Part shown: one piece after another, positions 54,458 to 64,000 of the stretch
Layout of the letters: the number at the start of each line of letters is the position of its first letter
Position numbering within the stretch: the stretch's first letter is position 1
Assembly (NCBI GenBank): GCA_024195265.1
Contig: JAJLRJ010000010.1
Span: forward strand, 7,162,581-7,226,580
DNA: 64,000 nucleotides
Direction: 5' to 3'
From: Dendrophyllia cribrosa
Lineage: Eukaryota > Cnidaria > Anthozoa > Scleractinia > Dendrophylliidae
The notes under the pieces: model-generated
The model's input: only the letters and a program-made list of their open reading frames with translations
What the model was told of the DNA's origin: nothing
Database searches by the model: none
Translations under genes and position numbers: made by a program

Positions 54458-56616
54458 GTGAGTTACAATAACTGTGTTAATGGCAAATGCTCGCGTTTTC
54501 GGGTTTGTTTCTCGTAAATATCCTTACAATCTTCACAGTTGAACGCGCGCAAAATAAAAGTACAGCGAGCCATGTTTCGCGTAAGTGTCTTTTTTTTTCT
54601 TCTTTAATTTTAGGTGTAACGCAGAGCTTTGTTTTCTTCTGACAAAGAAAATAATACAGGAGTGAATCCGTGATTCCATCTGGGTTTGGCCTTATTCGAT
54701 TGGAAAGAGATTTCCGATTTTAAAAGCTTGCTATTATCACCTTTCGCGCCGTAAAAAAAAAAAACAAGAAGAGCAATTGGCGCGTGCTTATTTAATAAAT
54801 AAACAGTTCGTTTAACTGCTCAGGCTCGTGTAGCATGGGTGATGAAAAGGCTGTGAATTACGAGATGTAAATATAACTTTTTTTAATACAATTCGTTCAC
54901 TGATTGGGCAAAGTATTAATTGTTTAACTACGCTGCACAACCCATTTGAGCGTATGCTGATGATTCGTACGTTAATTCACATGCCAAATCGCTTTATTTA
55001 CAGCACGATTTGACCGCTTATTAAAAGATCATCAGGTTCACTCCGCACAGTCGAATGAATATACAATTTCGCTTCAGAAAATTAAAGTTTCGAGTTAGTG
55101 ATCTTTCTCACCCTTTACAAAAGCGATTGAGCATGCTGAATGAAATTATTAACATCGATGTTTTTTTTATATTACATGTATCACGCCTTTTATTTAGTCT
55201 TAATAACACTAGATTTTTACGTAGGTAAATTCGTTTACCAATCAAAGTTTCCAGTGTACAATGAACAGAGTATTAAAGCGGTTTGCTCTTTTACAAGCAT
55301 CGAAATCAGTTTCAATAATTTATTAAAAATTAAGAGAATTCCAAAAATTGTGACAATATTGCACCATCCATACACTGTACGTCAATATGCAAATGTTACG
55401 TTGTTAGCATTCGTCTTATTGTTATTTTGCATAATTTCCCCTCTTGACTTATTTATGTAGCAGGCTTTCACCTTTAGGTAAGCTAAGAACACAAGGAAGA
55501 AAGAAAAAAATAAAAAAATAATAAAAAATAAGGAAAGCAAACATTTTCCCGATATTTTAGCTTGAGACAGTGGACACCTCACAAGTTTTTCTTTCTTATC
55601 ACTATTGTTCTTTGTTATTGTATAAGCTATTGTTTTCCTGTACTCCATATTTTTACCCTTTTTTTCCTTTTGTTTCACTGTTTCATCAGTTAAGGTTTTT
55701 ACACTTTGTTACACCAAGTTCAAGTCACTTTCCTTCAGTAAACTCCTACAGTAGTGGTTGAGATATAAATTTTGTTCACAAATTCTTCTCATTTTCTAAA
55801 TTAAAATACACCTGTATCCTTACACTGTACATGTACCTTTCAAATTTCTACTGCAGTGTCTGATTTCAGCTCAGAGGGGCAAATTGTCCCAGTCAACAAT
55901 ATAACAATATTTTCTGGGGGACATTGCGCCAACAAATTTTTATTTTTGAATATGCAGCTGAACTTACATGGTATATGTAGTTATAATATTTCTGTAATTT
56001 TGATTAATTTGCTCCAAATTACATGTACACATTAAGGCCTGTTAATGGCAATCCTACATTTGTGCCAACATTCATCCAACATTTTGTCAAACATACTGTT
56101 GGGAAGATTTGAACAGGTTGTCCAACATTGTTGGAATTGTTGAAGACTAATTGGAAGATTGTTGGATTTTGTTATAAATATTAATTCATACAAATATTCT
56201 CCTGCAAAATATTTTATCTTACTTATAAATTAAAGAACAATAGCAATGAAGTTTGTAAGTATTCTTTTTAGTATTAGTATTCAGTATAGCTGTTCTGCAT
56301 CAGAATTTACAAACCATAACTAAATTTTTATTTCTTTTGTATTTTCCTTATGTGATATATCAATAATTACTATAATCGTGTTTGAAGAATGCAATCCTAA
56401 TTTCGTGTTGGTTACCCTGTACCTTGCATGCAGAAAAAATTGAAAATTTTAGGTGTCCAGACTGCCAAATGGCCACCCCTATTGCTTTTTTCAAGGGCTC
56501 ACTTCCGCCATAAACCTTCGAACGTGTCTCCATATAAATCTTTGATTACTGCTAGTTGTATACGTTAAATTAATAACAAATGCACAGAGAGCAGTGTTGA
56601 TGGATGTTCATCACCA

Positions 56617-56649
<33 letters not shown>

Positions 56650-58221
56650 GGGTAATTTAAATGAATGAAAAGATATAATTACTGAAAAGTGCAAATAAAA
56701 TAACTTTCTAGATGTCAACAAAATTAAATCAAAGGGCTCTCAGGAGCAATCTTGTGAATATGAAACAACATGAGGTTAAGTCCACAGATCGGTTTTAATT
56801 TTCCATACTGAGTTTGAAGTCAAAGAATTGAAGAGTAAAACAGATTTAAAATGATCAAAACATCTTAGCATGCTACATGAGCCAATATCGGACACGGGGT
56901 TTTTCCCTCTTGGTCACATGAAAAGATATCTCTAAACTGTCGACGATGAAGCGCACATGGCCTACAAAGAATGTTCTGGATTTTCAAGATGATGTCACCG
57001 TTAAGTTATAAATACATCTGCTTGGCTTATTGAAATATTTCGCATTTCACTTCTCATTTCCGCAATTTCAAAAGCTCTCCTTTGCAAAAATGGTTACCCT
57101 GTTATAATTGGTCTTTAGAGCAGTTTTCAGTTGAGTGTCGTAAAACCATAAGAAATATTTAAGATTTAAGGGCTAGAAAGGGTTTTGAGCTGCATGCGCG
57201 CGCGATGTGCACTCGTCATGCATTGACGAACGCGTCAGCTGATTTTCCTACCAAAAAGTAGCACGCGAAGCTCACCGGAAATGAAAATACTGCGTAAAAT
57301 CGCGCGAACCGGAAATAAATCGCGCATAAAATATTCCTCTTTATCTCGAAAGTTTGTTCGGTGACGTATCCTGCATTTCTGTATCTATGCAAGCAGTATT
57401 CTGCATTTGCTATCTTAAACAAAAATTTTAGAAAAAACTATCTAGCGGAATTTTTTTCTTATCTGACATCAACCTGACATCAAGCCATTTTTCAGCCACT
57501 TGACATGGGTTTAATGGAAATATCTCTTTCACGTTTCAAGCAATCCAAAAACTCTAAGCTCATTTCACTTATCTATGTTATGGGTTTTTTGTAAATTTTT
57601 GGGTGATTTTTGGGTATGTTTGGGAGGAAATAGTTTTTCTCAAAGGATTGGTAAAATTTAGAGAAATTAGAAAATATTGAAGATTTAGTGAATTTTTAAA
57701 ATTAGAATTTGTAGTTAATAATTAATAGATGGACACCAAGTTAGTCCACTAGCAACCTGGGGTGCTCTTGCGTGGGTATCAACTGTCTGTTGGTGTCCCA
57801 AACATCATTTTCTTTCTTCTATCCCTTCTTTAAACCTCTTCAAATTTCACTCAAATTCAGGTGTACCCCCGCCTTAATTTCCACTAGATAGATTTTTGTT
57901 AAAGCGCCAAAAAGAAAAGAAAATAAGCTGTGCTTTTCAAATCGAGAAAAAAACTAACAGGTCACCGAATTAGTTTAGCGAAAACTGAGCTTTAGAGGCT
58001 CTTTTCAGAGAGCTGTACTGTTGCCATGATAATAGCGTCGTATTGATATCCAAAAGTTGTCCATATCACCGGTTGCGTTATTTTTAATATTTCATCATTT
58101 ACTTTTGACACACTATTGAAAGCAAGAAACCCTTACGAGCCCCCTATCCGTTCTTTCAACCTCTTAAAATTTCATTCAAATTCAGGTGTACCGCCGCCTT
58201 AAAGATATTGATATCTTCACT
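54458..58221. other. Region between the third IgSF first exon and the gap
   Basis: Holds intron sequence shared with gene A (to about 54740), an AAT microsatellite near 56620-56650, the duplicate of 43870-44090 at 56885-57070, and two ends of the TTAA MITE family near 57855 and 58184. No confirmed exon. Confidence 0.5.
55857..56031 (+). other. Possible decayed Ig exon of the third IgSF gene
   Basis: After a good acceptor (TTTCTACTGCAG) a phase-1 frame reads VSDFSSEGQIVPVNNITIF and stays open to about 56031, reminiscent of the start of the gene A Ig exon (V-E-K...IP.V). It lacks the strand-C Trp and the second Cys, and no donor is obvious. Confidence 0.25.
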
Positions 58222-58721
58222 NNNNNNNNNNNNNNNNNNNNNNNNNNNNNNNNNNNNNNNNNNNNNNNNNNNNNNNNNNNNNNNNNNNNNNNNNNNNNNN
58301 NNNNNNNNNNNNNNNNNNNNNNNNNNNNNNNNNNNNNNNNNNNNNNNNNNNNNNNNNNNNNNNNNNNNNNNNNNNNNNNNNNNNNNNNNNNNNNNNNNNN
58401 NNNNNNNNNNNNNNNNNNNNNNNNNNNNNNNNNNNNNNNNNNNNNNNNNNNNNNNNNNNNNNNNNNNNNNNNNNNNNNNNNNNNNNNNNNNNNNNNNNNN
58501 NNNNNNNNNNNNNNNNNNNNNNNNNNNNNNNNNNNNNNNNNNNNNNNNNNNNNNNNNNNNNNNNNNNNNNNNNNNNNNNNNNNNNNNNNNNNNNNNNNNN
58601 NNNNNNNNNNNNNNNNNNNNNNNNNNNNNNNNNNNNNNNNNNNNNNNNNNNNNNNNNNNNNNNNNNNNNNNNNNNNNNNNNNNNNNNNNNNNNNNNNNNN
58701 NNNNNNNNNNNNNNNNNNNNN
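58222..58721. other. Assembly gap (500 N)
   Basis: Exactly 500 N, a placeholder size, so the true length is unknown. The Ig exon of the third IgSF gene may lie here. Confidence 0.95.
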
Positions 58722-60178
58722 AAAAACGCGAGCCAATTTTCTAATTGGTAAAAGTATTGACAGTTGACCTAATAGGATTACCAGGGAATCGGTGGGCATA
58801 ATGCGAATAGCCCGATTCTTATAGGAAGGTGTTCCTTCCCGTCTCCCCTCTCCTTTTCCGCACCCCTCCCCGTTTACGCCTGTCACGCAGGCTAATTGGT
58901 TTATTGCATTATCTCTGGCCTTTGATTTTGCCTTTATATGTTACAGCGGTTACCAATAACACGCGACCCATCGCACTTCATTCCGGAATTAAGGTCAAAC
59001 TTGAGTTTGGTAGACGTCAATCAAAGGAAAGCCGTTAACATTGTCTCTTAAATTCTGACTGGATTCCGAACAATTTTACTAACAAAAAATGGTAAAAAAT
59101 TAAAACAACCAAATTCGAAGTCGATTACAGTTTTAAAGGGAAGATTCCATAATGTGATAAAAAATTGGCGCTGCGTCCAGCGACAGCGTTTTGATTGTGA
59201 TCCGCCTACCATTCATCATGCATCACTGAGTTGCATCAGTTGTCACGTGCAGTGAAATTTAAAAGTACGGTTTATGCAAACGGCAGCTTTTATTGTTTTG
59301 TTTATACTGGCTTGAAAATCAATTTTGATTAAGTTTTACCTTCTCTTAGCTGGTAAAACTGTCGATCTTTTAGCTCTGTTTGCTTGAAATCCTGTCAGAA
59401 TCCAAAATAATTTCAACGGCTTTTCTTTGATTGATGTCCACAAAAACTGTCAAAACTCAACTTTACCCGCTTCTTTCTTTTGAAGGTGGTGGGTCTCGTG
59501 TTATTGGTAACCGCTGTACGTTTAGGACAATTTGTCATGCCTGTATTGTAACTCATCTATTATCTACAACCATCTTTTACCTTCTTGTTATAACCTTGTT
59601 TTTTTATTCATTTGATCCTTGTTTCATACTGAGTGTCTAATTAACAAAGTACGGATATAGTTGCTTTTTGTAACTTCAATCGGATATTAAATCTCAAAAG
59701 TTGGCCGACATTGATACGGACCTAGCGTAGTGTTCATCGGCGTTTCATGATTGTTGTCGTCGTCAGCACTATCGTCCGTCATCATAATCGTCATCGCCGT
59801 TGTCATCGTCGTGTTTGCCGCCTATCATAATCATTATCGTCGTCATCATCATCATCATAATATTCATCGTCATCATAATTATCATCATCACCATCATCAT
59901 CATATAATCGTCATCATCATCGTCATCGTCGCAATCATCACCATTATTATCACTAGACTAAGAATTCTGGTCATCGTCATTTGGCTTTAATCTACTAAGT
60001 CTGTGTGTCTTCTAATACTGTAAAGAGCATGCATGGCCTTTTCTTTCTACTGATCAATTGCCAATGTGAAATTTCCTGTTGATGCCGGATTTTCGAGTTC
60101 CTAAATAGGTATAATTCTGAGCAGTTTCAATAGTTTCATTTTTTATGTAAAAGTTAATAATACATTTTAAGAACTTAC
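58722..60178. other. Right of the gap, mostly unassigned
   Basis: A good acceptor (TATATGTTACAG) at 58946 opens a 28-codon phase-1 frame (AVTNNTRPIALHSGIK...) that could be a late exon of the third IgSF gene, without domain support. A trinucleotide repeat region follows at 59757-59985. Confidence 0.3.
59757..59985. repeat. CAT/CGT trinucleotide microsatellite
   Basis: Long impure run of ATC, GTC and CAT triplets (CATCATCATC, GTCATCGTCG). Confidence 0.9.
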
Positions 60179-60389
60179 CGTCCTGTTTGCAGGATCGCTT
60201 GGATCAACTGGCTTGTATGAGTCTTGAGCTAATCTTGCACCTCGAAAAGTGATACCACATGAAAGGTACACTTGTACAAGAAATATGAACAAAAAGATAA
60301 TTTTGCAAATAGTTTCATTTCCAATTTCCCATGCGGTTGAGAAGTAGATTTCGATAGCGCCGAATACGCAACATCGCTTCAGTAGATAC
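60179..60389 (-). CDS. Internal exon of an unidentified membrane protein
   Basis: On the minus strand, acceptor TTTACCTCAG and donor ACG|GTAAGT bound a 211-bp exon. Its only sensible frame is open throughout and gives 70 residues: YLLKRCCVFGAIEIYFSTAW, then EIGNETICKI, then a strongly hydrophobic helix IFLFIFLVQVYLSCGI, then FRGARLAQDSYKPVDPSDPA and NRT. An amphipathic Cys-containing loop, one TM helix and a polar segment with a glycosylation sequon suggest a multi-pass membrane protein. The family was not recognised. It is independent of the IgSF genes (opposite strand). Neighbouring exons were not found in the window. Confidence 0.5.
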
Positions 60390-61138
60390 CTGAGGTAAAC
60401 ATATTAGATAAAATGGGAGTGGTTGATTATGGAAGAAGATAAATAAATGACAGTTCTAAGAAGGAGAGCGTCAATGGAGCGTTTAGTAATTTCAGACATG
60501 CAGTCATTTATAATTCATTATCATATTTAGACAAAGCACTGTAAAAGTGACTGAGATTTGAATGCGTGCACCCGGGTACCAACCGGGGGGGGGGGGGGGG
60601 GGGGGGGGACTCCCATATAAAAATGACGGGGGTGACCGTCATACCTTTTAGGGGTTAAAGGGGCTATGTCACCTATTTTTAGTATCACCTTGAAAAGCCA
60701 AAAGAAAACGCATTTGTTTAAATGGAAACCTACAAATAATGGTCCAGTTTTGTTAACAAATATAGAAATTAGTATTTGTTATCTTTGGCTGCGGATGGCC
60801 AGGATGGAAATGGAGTGCAACTTGAAAAAATTGGCCAATTTTTTCAAGTTCCTCCCAAGTGTCTTGGAAAATCGCAGAAAAACTTAATATGGTTTGTTTT
60901 TCCTTGAAGAAATCACTTGATATTATCTTCTTGGTGTTCTAAAAGCAATTTTATGTTTGAGCAAAGGTACTTTCAACTATTTAGTTATTCTGATACCTGA
61001 TATATCATATTTACATGATTATGGCCAGGAGCTTTCTTTAAGCTTGTTTTATATCTTGAAATAGGAATGAAAACTCGCTAAAAGTGATGAAAGCAAAGAA
61101 ATATTAACAAAGACAGTTTCCTTTCGCGCCCGACCCCG
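60390..61138. other. Unassigned, with a G-run MITE end
   Basis: A 24-bp poly-G (60585-60608) followed by ACTCCCATATAAAAATGACGG is one end of the 48851-49109 MITE family. The rest, including a short open frame at 60666-60887, has no recognised content. Confidence 0.5.
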
Positions 61139-61483
<345 letters not shown>

Positions 61484-61840
61484 TTCTCATTTTTTTGCTC
61501 CTTTTCGCGCCCAAGCTTTCGCGCGCCCTACGCGCTTTGCGAAAGGAAACGTCTGCTACGCAGGCTACCGCTAAAAAGGTCAAAATTCGACAAGAACTGA
61601 CAACTTTGATTTTTGACCGCTTGTCAAGAAATCAAATTTGATGAACGGTAATCCACTTCCATCCTTGCAATCCTGCACGTAAACTCCAAACTATTGCTTC
61701 TAATTTGTTCTGTATAGAATCTTTTTGTTTAAGTAAGTTGTATTTTTGTTGAAATTTGGTGAAATAACATGGAAATAAGGGTAAGGGAAATTTTGTATTT
61801 CGGCGGGACAGTGTTCCTTTAAGGAATCAAGCCAGAAAAA

Positions 61841-61996
61841 AAAATTAATGTGAGCCACACCCACAAAATAGGTTTCTGATACCTCTTAGGGGTAAAAATT
61901 AATGTGAGCCACACCCACAAAATAGGTTTCTGATACCTCTTAGGGGTAAAAATTAATGTGAGCCACACCCACAAAATGGGTTTGGTACCTCTTAGG
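61841..61996 (+). repeat. Tandem repeat, three 54-bp units
   Basis: Units beginning AAAATTAATGTGAGCCACAC at 61841, 61895 and 61949. The third is shortened (TTTGGTACC in place of TTTCTGATACC). Confidence 0.9.
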
Positions 61997-64000
61997 GACG
62001 ACCATTAGAAAAGTGATGGGGGGGGGGGGGGGGGGGGGGGGGGGGGTGGGGGTTTTCAGCTTGCACGAATTTTTTTTTTCGCCCATTGCTTGTGCAGGTG
62101 AAACCCTCTGCACGAATTTTTTTTTCAGACAAATATTGCTTTGTTTTTCATTTACTAATTAAAAAAAAAAAAGTGTAATACTTAAAAACCATTTTTGACC
62201 ATTACGTATATTTGAAAAATATATATTAGGAATAGTCCGCTACGTTGCACAAGACTATATCCTATTATGGAACGCATGAAGCAAACACAACTGGACACCA
62301 GAATTACACGCCTGTTGTAGAAAAAATATGCAGTGTATCTTGAATTCATTGAGACATACACGAGACCTCCTCTCTACAACACTTAAAGAACTGTTCTTTG
62401 TGTCAGAAACTATCATACATGCTATGAAATTAAGAATAAAGCCTCAGAAAGAAACACAACTTAAAGTGCCTATGAAATGAATTTTTTTTCTTCGTTTTTC
62501 ATTAGTTTATTATGTCCAAAGAACGAAAACAATAATCATTTCCCGAGGAAAAGAAAGAAAATCGTTTTTTTAGCCCCTCGAAGATGCGTCACTTCGGTTG
62601 AAAAGTGGCTCCAATTTTTGGAGAGCCTGGGGGCGAGTGAGCGTGCGCGATGACGTAAATTACGTAAATAGTATGACACATTGGTTTGTTTACGCTATAA
62701 TTCCCTTGGAATCCTTTAGCGTGATGGTCATTTTGCCAACGTTTTTGGCTGTACAAATGTCAGACAGCGCCTAATTTGTTTCTTTACAGTCCTCTGAAGG
62801 TGAAGAGGATCAGTTTCGGATCACTCTTGATCAACTGAAATGATCGTGTCTGGATCGTGTCCACTGTAGTTTTGCCGTAGCGAGACGAACCGACTGTGCC
62901 GCTTGAGCGAAGGAAGTGAACATGAAGAAGACGGACTTTGATCATTTAGATTATTGAACGTGAAAGGTATACATTTCAGTAGCACAGCGTCTCAGTGGTT
63001 CGCCAGTTGAGTTGTAAGCTTATTGAACGCAGAGGCGTTTTTGTTATTTCTTTTTAGTGGCTCGTTGACTAGCGTTTATCGAACGCGAACGATATATAAT
63101 TTTTAGTACAAACAATCATGATATTAGCGCATTAGCGACTCGGCCGGTCTTCTCTGAAGTTCATTGATCGCGCGTGGAGGTTATGAACTTATTTTATCGG
63201 CTTGGCAATTCGCTCGTCTACTTAAAGTTCTTTTTTCAATGCGAAGGATATGTCTTGGCGGCTTGCTAGTTGAAAGTTTCTAAATTATACTGATATGTTA
63301 TGCATATCCGAGGTGGTGTTTTTCAGGCGGCTTGCTGAATTGAATGTGAATGGTGTATTTTTAGCGGCAAGGTGCCTTGATAGCGTATTTTTTTTATTTA
63401 TTTATTCAAAATGTTTGAACTCAAGGATATACGAAATAATTATGCTTCTTAGTTCAGTGTCTTGCCAGCGATTGATCGTTTCTGGAAATTTTAACCACTT
63501 GGCGGCTTGCAAGTGAGTTCAAAGTATCGTGTTTACATTTATGTCTGATTTATATTTCATTGTATAAAAATTGATCTGATCGAACACGCAATGATTCAGC
63601 GATGTATTTTGTTTCGAATAGCATTTGTACGTGTAGATTTTTGATAAATGTTCCGTAGAATAGACGCCTTCCACTGAACACTTGCGTCGCTGCACTTTGA
63701 ATTTTATAATTCGGAATACCGTATAAACATTTATATTACTCGCCAGTCAGTGCCGATCGAGTAAGTATATTTTTGTAGGCCTCACTGACTTCGACGGCTC
63801 TCCAGTCGAGCCGAGGCTTGAAGGAACTTCCAAACAGGATATGGATTGGAAAAATTATGCTTGATTAAACGGCCTCACCGGCCGGAATGTTACATGTATT
63901 TTCTTTTGCAAAATAATATTAATCTTAACAATAAGCGCTTTCATTGAAAACAACATCGCTTGACGTACCCTTTCCGTGTATTTCGCCGGCCTATTTTCCT
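61997..64000. other. Unassigned right end of the window
   Basis: Poly-G at 62018-62046. A T-rich segment begins AAAGTGCCTATGAAATG near 62465. Then comes DNA with repeated CGGCTTG and GCTTGCNAGTT words (63195-63510). No gene recognised. Confidence 0.45.

Noticed and set aside
55224..55460. Possible Ig-like exon starting GKFVYQSKFPVYNEQS after a TACGTAG acceptor
   Set aside because: The acceptor has a poor pyrimidine tract, and the frame has no strand-C Trp and no second core Cys; chance is more likely.
58182..58886. Open frames spanning the N gap
   Set aside because: They exist only because N codons contain no stop; nothing is known about the sequence.

Overview
The window looks like animal genomic DNA, most likely from an anthozoan cnidarian (stony coral or sea anemone). 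The evidence is small phase-1 exons split by kilobase introns, AT-rich intergenic DNA, many MITE-like palindromes, and a repeat set (Penelope-like, Helitron with RPA, BEL/Pao, an IS3EU-type transposon carrying a HECT ligase) that is common in coral assemblies. Species cannot be fixed from sequence alone. The assembly is draft quality: there is a 500-N gap at 58222-58721 and there are very long G or C runs.

Layout. Positions 1-10576 are nested transposons. A decayed minus-strand BEL/Pao retrotransposon occupies the left end, and its LTR was split by a 7.6-kb DNA transposon (2861-10503). That transposon has long inverted ends, an rve-type transposase (itself split by a MITE) and a two-exon zinc-ribbon plus HECT ubiquitin ligase gene that reads intact. 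Positions 10577-21674 hold IgSF gene A: two alternative signal-peptide first exons (12685 and 14149), then Ig, stalk and TM/tail exons, all joined in phase 1. Its cytoplasmic tail ends in an ITIM-like motif. A Penelope-like element sits in the upstream promoter. Positions 21675-28900 are mostly repeats and noncoding DNA. Positions 28928-37322 are a Helitron whose long protein begins with a ubiquitin-specific-protease-like domain and continues into Rep and PIF1-helicase parts, with one in-frame stop. A separate RPA-like gene follows it. Positions 37380-39400 are Harbinger-like and TTAA-type elements.

Positions 39420-50670 hold IgSF gene B. Its 5' side carries two further copies of the gene A promoter block. 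The intact copy contains two perfect heat-shock elements, an inverted CCAAT box, a TATA box and a palindromic kappa-B-like site. Gene B has the same exon plan (signal peptide, Ig, stalk, TM) but a short tail without tyrosine motifs. Positions 50671-54090 are MITEs. Positions 54093-54760 are a second copy of gene A's other promoter/signal-peptide block, the likely start of a third IgSF gene that runs into the gap. Positions 58722-64000 contain one convincing minus-strand membrane-protein exon (60179-60389), microsatellites and homopolymers.

The most notable themes are: (1) a cluster of single-Ig-domain, phase-1 transmembrane receptor genes that share duplicated stress/immune-type promoters, with one member carrying an ITIM-like tail and the other tail-less, an arrangement reminiscent of inhibitory/partner receptor pairs and of cnidarian allorecognition IgSF genes; (2) two unrelated DNA transposons that each carry a ubiquitin-pathway enzyme (HECT ligase, USP-like protease).
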